Assembly (NCBI GenBank): GCA_030746555.1
Contig: JASLMK010000059.1
Coordinates: forward strand, 1-38,034
DNA length: 38,034 nt
From: Planctomycetota bacterium
GTDB taxonomy: Bacteria; Planctomycetota; UBA1135; GCA-002686595
Reading direction: 5' to 3'
The notes beneath the pieces were generated by a model, which saw only the letters and a list, made by a program, of their open reading frames with translations, was not told where the DNA came from and did not search any database. Below are positions 1 to 8,449 of this stretch, piece by piece. A program made the translations under genes and the position numbers. How positions within the stretch are numbered: position 1 is the first letter of the stretch; every line of letters starts with the position of its first letter.

Positions 1-2
1 CT

Positions 3-35
3 AGCCCGGATGATTCATGAACACGCACACCAGAC
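3..35 (+). repeat. Left terminal inverted repeat of copy A
   Basis: This 33-nt arm is exactly complementary to 170-202. The same arm opens the copies at 30713 (one substitution near position 8) and 37896 (three substitutions at positions 8-11). The TAG at 2-4 would be an in-frame stop for a gene entering from the left if the arrangement matches the other two copies; that gene is outside the window. Confidence 0.85.
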
Positions 36-169
36 TTCGCAACCGGCCGTCTTCGACGGCCTCTCGGCCCCTGGCGGCGCTTCTTGAGAACCTGGCTTCC
101 TCGACGACCCGTTCAGGGTCGCCTGCGTCGCCAGAACCCGCAAAGCACCACCAGGAACCGAGCTGCTGT

Positions 170-202
170 GTCTGGTGTGCGTGTTCATGAATCATCCGGG
201 CT
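170..202 (-). repeat. Right terminal inverted repeat of copy A
   Basis: Exact reverse complement of 3-35, ending ATCATCCGGGCT. It is the only right arm visible in the window: the copy at 30713 lacks it, and the copy at 37896 runs off the end before reaching it. Confidence 0.85.
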
Positions 203-257
203 CGCCGCGCTCCGCGGGGTGTTCCTACGCCGATACCCCCGCCGAGGGCTCGCGGCC

Positions 258-2063
258 CTACTTCTCGAGCAGGAAGCTCCCGATGGCCAGGGCGTCCAGG
301 CCCGAGGAGAAGAAGCTGCGCAGGGCCTCTTCCGGCGTGCAGACGATGGGCTCGCCGCTGAGGTTGAGGGACGTGTTGACCAAGAAGGGCGTTCCCGTCT
401 CCCGCTCGAAGTGTCGGAGGAGGGCGTGGTAGCGCGGCAGGACCTGTGGCCGAACGACCTGCGGCCGGGTCGTCCCGTCGACGTGGCGACACTGCTCCAT
501 GACCGAAAGCTGCGCTTCGCGCACCGGCAGGGCGACGGACATGAAGCCGGCGTCGTCGCTGCCGCGGACCAGCTCCTCGGCGCTCTCGGCGAGGATCGAC
601 GGGCAGAACGGGCGCCAAGTCTCACGACCCTTCACCTCGCGGTTGAGACGGTCGCTCGCATCGGGCCGACGCGGGTCGGCGAGGATCGAGCGGGCGCCGA
701 GGGCGCGCGGTCCCGCCTCCATGCGGCCCTGGAACCAGCCGACGGACTTCCCCGCCGCCAGGCACTTCGCCGCCTCCTCTGCGATGTCGCTCGGCTCGTG
801 GAAGGTCACGCGGCTGAAGCTCAGGGCTGTGTGGATCTCGGCGTCGGAGAACTCGGGGCCAAGGTGGGTGCTCGTGAGCTCGCGCTTGATGGTGTCGCCG
901 CCCCCACGCGCAACCACCATGGCCGCTCCGATCGCCGAGCCGGCGTCGTTGCTCGCGGGGAAGGCGAACACGCGCTCGATCCCCGCCTGGCCGCGCAGGC
1001 TCCCGTTCAGCTTGCAGTTCAGGCCGACACCGCCGGCGATGCACAGATTCGGGGTTGGTGACTCCCGCAGGGCGCCGGCCACGAGGTCGCCCACGGCCTC
1101 CTCGAGCCGGCGCTGCACTCCCCACGCCAGGTCCACGTAGGCGGGTTGGAGCAGGCGCGCTCCGTCTCGGGGGTTCATCGCCTCCAGAGGCCTGAGGGCG
1201 GCGTCGTGGCCGGTGACGAGGTCCACGAGCTTGTCGGTGAACCGCTCAGCGTGGGAGTGGCTGCCAAAGCGCGTGAACGTGGGGTCGACCTCGTAGGCCC
1301 CGTCGCGGAAGGAGAGGACGTCCCCCAGGCGCTCGGGCCATGGGTTGTGCGCCGCGCGCTCGTGCCCGAGGCCCGCGAGCGCCATCAGCTTCCCCTCGTG
1401 GCGGTAGGGGAGGAAACCCATGTAGGCCGTGAACGCGGCGTAGTACCAGCCCAAGGAGTGGGGGATGGGTGTCTCGCTGAGCACCCGCAGGTCCTCGCCC
1501 GATCCGCGGGCGAGCTGCGTGCACGTGTCCTCTCCAGAGCCGTCCAGGGTCAGGACGAGCGCGTCGTCGAAGGGACTCGAGAAGTAGGCGCTGTAGGCGT
1601 GGCACAGGTGGTGGGGTACGAACTCGACAGGGGGCAGATCCCCGCGGTGGCCGGTCGCCCGCAGACCCGAGCGAATCTCGGCGAGCAGCCTGCGCGGCGA
1701 GTGTTGAAGGAGGTTCCGCAGCACAGACCCGACGTTGCCGGGGCCGCTCCTCTCTCCGCGCCTCCGCCGCGTCCCGCGCAAGCGCGTGGCCCCGACGCCG
1801 TACTTGAGGAACTGCCGTCCGATCGAGAACAGCATCCGATAGGGGTACTTGCTCGCATCCCAGGGGAAGGCGACCACGTCGACCTCACCGAGGTCGATCT
1901 GCGCCTGACGAAGGCACGAGACCGTTGCACGCACGGGAAACATCCCGTGCGAACCCAGAAGGCGCGTGAAGCGCTCCTCCTCTCCGAACGCGACGAGCTC
2001 CCCGTCGCGCAAGAGACAAGCGCCCGGGTTCATGCCGAAGGCGAACACTCCAAGGACGATCAT
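258..2063 (-). CDS. NodU/CmcH-family O-carbamoyltransferase
   Basis: A 601-residue protein of the family that moves a carbamoyl group from carbamoyl phosphate, via carbamoyl-AMP, to a hydroxyl of a sugar or secondary metabolite. The N-terminal domain carries the metal-binding HHLCHAYSAY motif followed by LTLDGSGED. The C-terminal YrdC-like part shows GGVGLNCKLNG, a GPRALGARSILADPR block and NTSLNLSGEPIV. Length matches the family. I chose the ATG at 2063, giving MIVLGVFAFGMNPGA, because family members start there; a GTG at 2105 adds 14 unlikely residues. No clear ribosome site is seen. It diverges from the radical SAM gene at 2178 across 114 bp. The acceptor is unknown; the glycosyltransferase and esterase nearby suggest a glycan or glycolipid. 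Confidence 0.9.
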   Translation of the reverse strand: MIVLGVFAFGMNPGACLLRDGELVAFGEEERFTRLLGSHGMFPVRATVSCLRQAQIDLGEVDVVAFPWDASKYPYRMLFSIGRQFLKYGVGATRLRGTRRRRGERSGPGNVGSVLRNLLQHSPRRLLAEIRSGLRATGHRGDLPPVEFVPHHLCHAYSAYFSSPFDDALVLTLDGSGEDTCTQLARGSGEDLRVLSETPIPHSLGWYYAAFTAYMGFLPYRHEGKLMALAGLGHERAAHNPWPERLGDVLSFRDGAYEVDPTFTRFGSHSHAERFTDKLVDLVTGHDAALRPLEAMNPRDGARLLQPAYVDLAWGVQRRLEEAVGDLVAGALRESPTPNLCIAGGVGLNCKLNGSLRGQAGIERVFAFPASNDAGSAIGAAMVVARGGGDTIKRELTSTHLGPEFSDAEIHTALSFSRVTFHEPSDIAEEAAKCLAAGKSVGWFQGRMEAGPRALGARSILADPRRPDASDRLNREVKGRETWRPFCPSILAESAEELVRGSDDAGFMSVALPVREAQLSVMEQCRHVDGTTRPQVVRPQVLPRYHALLRHFERETGTPFLVNTSLNLSGEPIVCTPEEALRSFFSSGLDALAIGSFLLEK

Positions 2064-2177
2064 GGTGTCGTGCCGGGCCCGGTGCGGGCGGTTTGGACCG
2101 GGCACCGGCCGGTCATCTTACAAGTAGTCTGAAGCGAGCGGAGCGACGAGCCCCGTTCACGGCAGGCATCGCGGGTC

Positions 2178-3809
2178 ATGAACCAACATCGCAAGCGCAT
2201 CGTCCTGTACTACCCGAGGCAGACGGACGAGCGCAGCGGGACTTCGGCGGGCATGGACCTGTTGCCGGTCGCGCTGCTGAGCATCGCCGCTTGGCCCGTG
2301 CGAGAGGGCTATGAGGTCGTCATCATCGACGGCAATCTCTCCTCCGCCGACGAGGCCCACCGACGCGTGACCGAGGCTTGCGAGGGCGCGCTGTTGTACG
2401 GCACGACCGGAACCCTGGGGCACCAGGTCTCAGACGGATTGGAGTGCACACGGCGCGTCAAGGCGCGCCACCCCGAGCTCCCCGCCTTCATCGGCGGCTG
2501 GTTCGCTTCGGTGATGCCCGAGCTCCAGCTTGCGACAGGCCTCTACGACGCGGTGTGCCTCGGCCAAGGCGAGGTGACCTTCCGCGAGCTCGTGCAGGCG
2601 GTCGACGCAGGGACGAGCCTGGAAGACGTCGCTGGCCTGGTGCTCTCTCGTGACGGGCGCTTCGTGCGCACTCGACCGCGCGCCGTCGTGGGCTGGGAAG
2701 AGTTGCTCACCTGTCCCTGGGGGATCCTCGACATCGAGCCCTACCGCACCGCCCAGCTCGCAGGGCGAGGGCCGGGAGAGGTGGAACGCCTCCCCGCTCC
2801 TCCCGGCTTCGCGGGCAAGCCCTTCTTCGGCATCAGCTACTTCTCCAGCTTCGGCTGCCCCGAGCCCTGCGCCTTCTGCAGCGCTCCGGGGGTCAGCTCC
2901 CGGCGGTGGAAGGCGATGAGCGCCGAGCGCATGCTCGACGATCTGTGCCAGCTCCACGAGCGCTGGGGTCTTGACGCCCTACGCTTCTTCGACGCGAACT
3001 TCGGCGTTTCCCAGAAGCGTGTGAAGGCGCTGGCAGAGGGCCTGATCGAGCGCGGGCACCACTTCTGGTGGTACGCCCTGATGCAGACCGATCACGTCGC
3101 GAAGTACGAACCAGCGACGCTCGACGCGATGCGGGACAGCGGCATGTACTGCGTCCAACTGGGGACCGAGACCGGTGATGCGGGCGTGATGAGCGCGATC
3201 GGGAAGCAGTGCGCGCCCGAGGTGAACGAGCGCGCCGTCCGGCGCCTGGCCCAGCGCGGCATCTGCAGCCTGGCCACCTACGTGATCGGTTTCCCCGACG
3301 AGTCAGAGCAGGCGATGATGCGCACGGTCGAGCAGTGCGAGCGCATCGCCTCGGTCACGCCGCTGTGTCGGGCGATGGTCTGGCCGTTCCGGCCGATCCC
3401 GGGCACCGGGATGTACCCGCGCTCACTCGAGTTGGGCTTCGAGCCTCCCCCGACCCTGGCGGGCTGGGGAGAAGCGGACTCCTACCACCTCACCGACCAG
3501 TCGCCCTGGCCCGGCCAGCTGCCGCCGCGAGTCGCCGAGCGTCGCAAGGTGTACGAGCACTTCGCGGGCCTGGCCGTGGGCGTGGGCAAGCGTCGCATCG
3601 GCTTCTGGGGCAGGCGCGCCCAGCGGCGCGTGCGGGAGCAGGACTACCGCCACGCACGCTTGGAGGCGCGGGTCTACACCGTCCTCGACGCCGTGGCTCG
3701 CCGTGTGCTGCCGACGGCGCCCGATCGGCGGATCGCGCGTCTCAGCGGGTACCAGACGAGCGTGCTGGCGGCCCGCGATCGCCCCGGCGCGGGTTCAGCT
3801 CCGGCCTGA
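2178..3809 (+). CDS. B12-binding-type radical SAM protein
   Basis: A 543-residue protein. The N-terminus (about 1-170) resembles the cobalamin-binding Rossmann domain of class B radical SAM enzymes, with VVIIDGN and GGWFASVMP segments. The radical SAM domain has the cluster motif CPEPCAFC (CxxxCxxC) with Cys227, 231 and 234 binding the 4Fe-4S cluster. A later LGTETGD segment fits the barrel. The last 100 residues are basic and unassigned. Such enzymes catalyse methylations or rearrangements on unactivated carbons, often in natural-product, hopanoid or pigment pathways; the substrate is not readable here. It is divergent from the carbamoyltransferase, and its 3' end overlaps the convergent glycosyltransferase gene by 15 bp. 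Confidence 0.88.
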   Translation: MNQHRKRIVLYYPRQTDERSGTSAGMDLLPVALLSIAAWPVREGYEVVIIDGNLSSADEAHRRVTEACEGALLYGTTGTLGHQVSDGLECTRRVKARHPELPAFIGGWFASVMPELQLATGLYDAVCLGQGEVTFRELVQAVDAGTSLEDVAGLVLSRDGRFVRTRPRAVVGWEELLTCPWGILDIEPYRTAQLAGRGPGEVERLPAPPGFAGKPFFGISYFSSFGCPEPCAFCSAPGVSSRRWKAMSAERMLDDLCQLHERWGLDALRFFDANFGVSQKRVKALAEGLIERGHHFWWYALMQTDHVAKYEPATLDAMRDSGMYCVQLGTETGDAGVMSAIGKQCAPEVNERAVRRLAQRGICSLATYVIGFPDESEQAMMRTVEQCERIASVTPLCRAMVWPFRPIPGTGMYPRSLELGFEPPPTLAGWGEADSYHLTDQSPWPGQLPPRVAERRKVYEHFAGLAVGVGKRRIGFWGRRAQRRVREQDYRHARLEARVYTVLDAVARRVLPTAPDRRIARLSGYQTSVLAARDRPGAGSAPA

Positions 3810-5066
3810 GCGTGCCCTGGCCTGGGCGTCGACGAGCTCGTACTCCTCGAGGAACTCGTCGGTCAGACGCTCGATGGTGAAGTGCTCCTCGAGCAGCCGT
3901 CTCCCCGCGTCGCCCATGCGGGCGCGGACTTGGGGGTCACGCAGGAGGCGTGCGATGCGCTCGGCGAACTCCTCGACCTCGTAGGGGTTGGCGACGAAGC
4001 CGTTCACGCCGTCGCGGATCACCTCGGGGCAGCCGCCGAAGCTCGTGGCGACTACCGGGCGCGAGAACTCCATCGCCTCGAGGTTCATCAGTCCGAAGGT
4101 CTCGAAGCAGATCGAGGGCGTGAGCATCACGTCCGTTGCGGCCATGGCGCAGGCGAGGTCTTCGCCGTCCAGCCAGCCCGTCGACACCACGAGGTCGTCG
4201 ACTCCGCACTCGGCCGCGTAGGGCGCGAAGCCCTTGTACACCTCCTCCTTGCCCAGGACGATCATGCGCAGGTCATCGAACTCGGCGCGCAGGATGGCGA
4301 GCATCTCGAACACCTGACGCACGCCCTTGAGGTCGTGGAGCCTGCCGCCGATGGCGACCGTCTTCTTGTCGGAGAGGCCGTGCCTCGCCCGGAAGGCGCC
4401 GACGGCGTCCTCGGTGGGCATGTCCGCCCTGATCCGAATGGCGTTGTTGATGGTGCGGTCCACCTGGATGCCGTTGGCGCGCAGGGCGACTCCCTGTTCG
4501 TCGGTGACCACCGTGAGGCGGTCGACCGTCTCTTCGAGTACGCGGCGGATGGCGGCGTTGCGGCCGGGACGAAAGCGGAACCTCTGGCAGGGAATGCACT
4601 TGGAGATCCTGGCCCGGTAGTCCTTGCGGGCGAAGCGGTGCTCGGCGCCCCCGTGGAAGCAGTCGAGCTTCTGGTAGCAGAAGGTCATCGAATCGTGAGC
4701 CGTGAACACGATCCCGGCACCGACGGCGCGGGCCTCGGCCAGCGCCGCGTAGGAGAGATGGGTGTGGATGAGGTGGCTGTGGACGACGTCGGGCCGCCAG
4801 GACTCGAGAACCTCGCGCAGGGGGCCGAGCACGGAGCGGTGGCGCAGGCAGACCCACGAGCGAAACCGCGGCGGGTAGTCGGAGTGGATCAGGAACACCT
4901 CGCACTCCTCGACCGTCCGCCGACCGCACTCCCCTGGGTCGGGCGTCGTGGAGACGACCGCCGTCTCGTGACCGCGCGCGCGCAGGCAGGCGGCGTGCTG
5001 GTACATCTGCCGGACCGAGGAACCGATCCGGGGGTCCCAGAGGTCGATCAAGAACAGGATCCGCAT
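3795..5066 (-). CDS. GT4-family glycosyltransferase
   Basis: A 423-residue GT-B glycosyltransferase. The N-terminal half has the usual MRILFLIDLWDPRIGSSVRQ opening and an FTAHDS motif. The C-terminal half carries the retaining GT4 EX7E motif in ETFGLMNLE, followed by GGCPEVIRDGVNGF. A cysteine group between the halves (FCYQKLDC and KCIPCQ) recurs in a GT4 subgroup and may bind a metal. It would transfer a nucleotide-sugar residue to a glycan or lipid acceptor at the cytoplasmic side of the membrane. It lies 58 bp after the radical SAM gene ending at 5125, at the end of a minus-strand run that starts at 10402. Confidence 0.92.
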   Translation of the reverse strand: MRILFLIDLWDPRIGSSVRQMYQHAACLRARGHETAVVSTTPDPGECGRRTVEECEVFLIHSDYPPRFRSWVCLRHRSVLGPLREVLESWRPDVVHSHLIHTHLSYAALAEARAVGAGIVFTAHDSMTFCYQKLDCFHGGAEHRFARKDYRARISKCIPCQRFRFRPGRNAAIRRVLEETVDRLTVVTDEQGVALRANGIQVDRTINNAIRIRADMPTEDAVGAFRARHGLSDKKTVAIGGRLHDLKGVRQVFEMLAILRAEFDDLRMIVLGKEEVYKGFAPYAAECGVDDLVVSTGWLDGEDLACAMAATDVMLTPSICFETFGLMNLEAMEFSRPVVATSFGGCPEVIRDGVNGFVANPYEVEEFAERIARLLRDPQVRARMGDAGRRLLEEHFTIERLTDEFLEEYELVDAQARARSGRS

Positions 5067-5124
5067 GGGCGCTCGGCAGCCATTGTCAGGCTGGCCCGTC
5101 CGCTCTCAAGAGCGGTGAGCGATA

Positions 5125-6612
5125 TCAAGCGCCGCTCTCGCTCGAGCCGAGTCCCGCGATGCGGGCTCGCAGGCCGGCGCCGACCCTGCGCAGCCCCGAG
5201 AGCAAGCCGGTCCCGCGCAAGCGCCGCGCGATCCGCTCCAGAGCCGGGTAGCCGCGGATGGTCTGCCACAGGAAGGCGTCGGCCCGCTCGAAGAGCCCGG
5301 CTCGCTCTCCCGCGACGAGGAAGGAGAAGTCGCGGAAGAGGCGTTCGACCTGGCGGTCGGGGAACTCGGGGAGACCGAGCCGCGCACGGAAGCGCTCGGC
5401 GCAGTCCTCGAGGCGCGGCACGACGATACCCCTCTCCTCGCAGACCTGCGCCAGCTCGGTCCCGGGATAGGGGTAGAAGATCCCGATGTAGCTGCGCGCG
5501 ATGACGCTGGAGCGATTGATCTCCACCGTCTCCATGAAGTCCTCGGGGGTCTCTCCGGGGATGCCGATCAGGTTGTAGGCGTACACCGACAGTCCCGCGT
5601 TTCGCGCGTCCTCAAAGGTCTCGAGCAGGTCTTGATTGGATTCGTAGCGCTTGAGCACCTCGCGGCGGATGCGCTCGCTCCCCGACTCGATGCCGATCCG
5701 CAGGTAGGAGAACCCCGCGCGAGCGAGTGCGGCGAAGAAGTCGGGGAAGCGCTTGCCGGGGTGGACACGGAAGTTGGTCGCGAACTCCAACGGCGCGGCG
5801 CGGCCCGCGTTGAACTCCTCGAGCCGCTGCGCGAACTCGAAGGCCCACTTGCGGTTGGAAGTGATCGTCTCGACCTCGAAGTAGCAGTAGGTGGCCTCAG
5901 GGAACTCCTCGCAGAGGCGCTCGAGCTCGGCGACGACGCACTCCACCGCACGGAAGCGGACGAACTTGCCTTCCGCGGTCTGGGAGAGGGCGTGGTTGGA
6001 GCAGTAGGTGCAGGGAAACGGGCAGCCCCGGGCGATCAGGATCGTGTGCTTGCGGGCGTCGGCAATCCACTCGCGCCACAGGGAGCGGTCCGGGAAGGCG
6101 AGGGAGTCGAGCTCCTGTTCGAAGTGTCGCGCGGGATTGCGCTCGATCCCGGCGGCGTCATGAAACCACCATCCGGCGATCCCCGCCGGCCGCTCCCCAC
6201 GATCGAGGGCGGCGGCGAGCTCGACCACGGCCGCCTCGCCCTCCCCGATGCAGACGGCGTCCCAGGGCTCTGCGCAGACCTCGCCGGGGCACAGGATCGG
6301 ATGGGTGCCGCCCACCGCGTGGTAGGCGTCGGGGCAGCGCTGTCTGGTGTAGCCCGCGATCTTCTCGACGAAGGGGTACTCGGTCGCCACCGCAGTGAAG
6401 CAGATGAGCTCGGGACGCGAGCGCTCGATGGCGGCGTCGACCTCGCTCTTGAAGCGCCCGTGGCGCAGGACGACGAGCGAGTTCTCGTGACCCGCGCGCT
6501 CCAGGGCCGCCGCGAGGTAGGCGACCGAGAAGGAGATCTCGATGAACTCCGCGATGGGCTTGGAGGGCGCCGGGAGGGACTCGGAGACCGTGTAGACGTG
6601 GAGGACTCTCAT
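5125..6612 (-). CDS. Second B12-binding-type radical SAM protein
   Basis: A 495-residue protein with a cobalamin-binding-like N-terminal domain (about 1-150; GGTHPILCPGEV, CIGEGEAA) and a radical SAM domain with CPFPCTYC, Cys197, 201 and 204. An RIGIESGSERIRREVLKR block and GIPGETPEDF are typical of the barrel. The ATG at 6612 is chosen because it opens the B12 domain exactly; the open frame runs up to 7416 but that part overlaps the TPR region of the next gene. It shares architecture with the gene at 2178 but is only distantly similar. It is the third gene of the 10402-to-3795 minus-strand unit, 68 bp after the SGNH-TPR gene. The substrate is unknown. Confidence 0.9.
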   Translation of the reverse strand: MRVLHVYTVSESLPAPSKPIAEFIEISFSVAYLAAALERAGHENSLVVLRHGRFKSEVDAAIERSRPELICFTAVATEYPFVEKIAGYTRQRCPDAYHAVGGTHPILCPGEVCAEPWDAVCIGEGEAAVVELAAALDRGERPAGIAGWWFHDAAGIERNPARHFEQELDSLAFPDRSLWREWIADARKHTILIARGCPFPCTYCSNHALSQTAEGKFVRFRAVECVVAELERLCEEFPEATYCYFEVETITSNRKWAFEFAQRLEEFNAGRAAPLEFATNFRVHPGKRFPDFFAALARAGFSYLRIGIESGSERIRREVLKRYESNQDLLETFEDARNAGLSVYAYNLIGIPGETPEDFMETVEINRSSVIARSYIGIFYPYPGTELAQVCEERGIVVPRLEDCAERFRARLGLPEFPDRQVERLFRDFSFLVAGERAGLFERADAFLWQTIRGYPALERIARRLRGTGLLSGLRRVGAGLRARIAGLGSSESGA

Positions 6613-6680
6613 GTCCGGGCGGCGAACGCGAGTGTACCACCCCCGCGGACGGGTCGCGGACGAGGCCCGTGGAGCGCCTC

Positions 6681-8432
6681 TCAGCGCTCGTCGCGGAGGC
6701 GCTCGAGACCCGCCGCAGCCGCGGCGGCCGTGGAGGCGTGCTCCAGCGCCCGGAGGTAGTGGGCGCGTGCCTGGGCGGTCCTGTCGAGTTCCTCGAGCAC
6801 ACGCGCGAGGTTGAGTCGGGCGGCCGGGAACTCCTCGCGGGCCGCGAGGGCACGCCGGAACAGGGCCGCCGCTTCCTCGAAGCGCTCCTGCCGGGCGAGG
6901 ACGCCACCGAGATTGACGGCGACGTCGGCATCGTCTGGGCGCAGGAGGAGGGCGCGCTCGAGGTGCTCGCGCGCCGACTCCAGACGGCCCTGGGTGGAGA
7001 GCACCATCCCCAGCCCCGCGTGGACCGCTCCCGACTCGGGGTCGATCCTCAGGGCGGATTCGAAGTGTCGTCGTGCCCGCTCGCCCTCGCCCTTGCGAGT
7101 GAAGGCCACGGCGAGGTTGTAGTGGGCGGCGAGCTCCCCATCGTCCTCGGCGAGGGCTGCGCTGAGGGTGACGATCGCCTCGTCGAGCCGGCCGGATGCG
7201 AGGTGGCGCACGCCGTCGTTGATCAGCACCCGCGCGGACCCGCCCCCGCTGCCTCCCAGATCCAGGGCACGCTCGAGCGCGAGCGCCGCCCCGGCCGATC
7301 CCGGCTGCGGGGCCGGCAGCCGGCCGGAGGTCTGGCGGCGAAGCACGTCGGCGAGGCCCTCGGCGGCGCGCCGGCAGCCGGCGGGGGAGGGGTGGGTGCG
7401 GTCGCCAATCGTCCACTCCAGCCGCGGGTTGGGCCCGCCCTCGTCTCGAAAGTAGGGCGAGAGGCGCGCGGTCGGGATGCCGCAGGATGCCGCGATGCGT
7501 TCGATCACGAGGGTCTGTCCCTCGTCCGCGGGTGGGGGCGTGCGACCGTCACTCGACGGCGCCGGTCGTCCGTTTCCGTCGATCCCTCCCGTATCGATCA
7601 CGCCATGATCGAGGAAGGTCGGCCAGACGGCCACGACCGTGGTGAAGCCGTGCTCGTCAGCCAGGCGCGCCAACTCGCCAAGGCCGGAAGTGACGTTGCC
7701 CTCGCCCACGGCGCGTCGATTCCACGCGGTCGGCTCCAGGTCGGCTTGGAACTGGAACAGGTTGAGGCGCAGGGCTGCGAGGCGGAAGAGGTGCGAGCGC
7801 TCGAACAGGTGGTTCGCCCACGCCGGGCGAGGGCTCGCGCCCAGGCGCAGGGCCTCGCGGTTGAAGTCGGTGAAGTCGTTGTGGACGAAGACGAGCACGA
7901 CCACGTCCGGCTCGAAGGCCAGGCCACGGTCGGCGAGCAGGGCGACCTCGGCGCGCGTGTTGTAGCCGCTCACGCCGAAGTTGAGGACCTCGGTGGCCTC
8001 GTCGCGCAACAGCTGCTCCAGACGGCTGGAGATGGTCTCTCCCTCGGCCACTCCGTGCCCCTCCACGACGGAGTCGCCGAGCAGGATCACACGCCGCTCG
8101 ATGCCTTCGGGTCGCGCGTGCGTGCGCGGTCGGTCGCGCAGCCCATGAGCGTTCGTGCGCTCGAAGGTCCGCCGCAGGTCGGGCGCGGCGTTGCGGTAGT
8201 CGCGCTTGAGCTCATAGCCCAACAGCGGGTTCCGCGAGCGCTCGTAGGCGCTCTCGGGCGCCTCGAGGTCGATCGCCTTGACCTCCCCCGCCCCACCGCG
8301 AACCCGCGCAAGGCCCTCCCCGGTGACGAGGGCGAGCACCAAGCCGAGCGCCACCGCGAGCGCCCTGTGGCGCCGCCGGCGCGGTGGTTCCTCCCGCGGT
8401 GTGTGCCGCTCTCTCGCTTGCTCGCGCCCCAT
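6681..8432 (-). CDS. Membrane-anchored SGNH hydrolase fused to TPR repeats
   Basis: A 583-residue protein. A basic N-terminus is followed by one membrane segment (about 24-40). An SGNH/GDSL esterase domain follows, with block I LLGDSVVEGHG (Ser121), NFGVSGYN, the block III-type VHNDF, and DRTHP carrying the Asp and His (near 345). The last 170 residues are TPR repeats with the canonical A-Y/F-A spacing (AHYNLAVAF, GAVHAGLGMVL, ADVAVNLGGVL, PAARLNLARVL). It likely removes or adds acyl groups on an envelope glycan or lipid in the periplasm, with the TPRs docking partners. The start lies 17 bp after the stop of the upstream gene, so the two are probably co-transcribed. Esterase versus acyltransferase direction cannot be told. 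Confidence 0.85.
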   Translation of the reverse strand: MGREQARERHTPREEPPRRRRHRALAVALGLVLALVTGEGLARVRGGAGEVKAIDLEAPESAYERSRNPLLGYELKRDYRNAAPDLRRTFERTNAHGLRDRPRTHARPEGIERRVILLGDSVVEGHGVAEGETISSRLEQLLRDEATEVLNFGVSGYNTRAEVALLADRGLAFEPDVVVLVFVHNDFTDFNREALRLGASPRPAWANHLFERSHLFRLAALRLNLFQFQADLEPTAWNRRAVGEGNVTSGLGELARLADEHGFTTVVAVWPTFLDHGVIDTGGIDGNGRPAPSSDGRTPPPADEGQTLVIERIAASCGIPTARLSPYFRDEGGPNPRLEWTIGDRTHPSPAGCRRAAEGLADVLRRQTSGRLPAPQPGSAGAALALERALDLGGSGGGSARVLINDGVRHLASGRLDEAIVTLSAALAEDDGELAAHYNLAVAFTRKGEGERARRHFESALRIDPESGAVHAGLGMVLSTQGRLESAREHLERALLLRPDDADVAVNLGGVLARQERFEEAAALFRRALAAREEFPAARLNLARVLEELDRTAQARAHYLRALEHASTAAAAAAGLERLRDER

Positions 8433-8449
8433 CGCTCTGGGGTGCGAGC

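Larger units (their letters stand above)
3..202 (+). mobile_element. MITE-like element, complete copy (copy A)
   Basis: A 200-bp element bounded by perfect 33-bp inverted repeats at 3-35 and 170-202. Its outer end begins AGCCCGG and each arm contains the palindrome TTCATGAA. The interior holds further dyads: GGCCGTC-TTC-GACGGCC near 44-60 and GACCC-GTTCA-GGGTC near 107-121. No open reading frame of note lies inside, so it looks non-autonomous. The left 139 bp recur without indels at 37896, and the left 78 bp at 30713. It sits downstream of the convergent carbamoyltransferase stop at 258. A target-site duplication cannot be judged because the left flank is cut by the window edge. It could be a MITE, a REP/BIME-like unit or a structured 3'-end element. 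Confidence 0.75.

Noticed and set aside
3..202. Element as an integron attC site
   Set aside because: The arms are perfect 33-bp repeats, attC-type core sites were not seen, and copies lie 7-30 kb apart with genes on both strands between them.
6613..7416. Upstream extension of the second radical SAM gene to a 763-residue protein
   Set aside because: The extension is Arg/Pro-rich, overlaps the TPR region of the SGNH gene in another frame, and the B12 domain starts exactly at the ATG at 6612.
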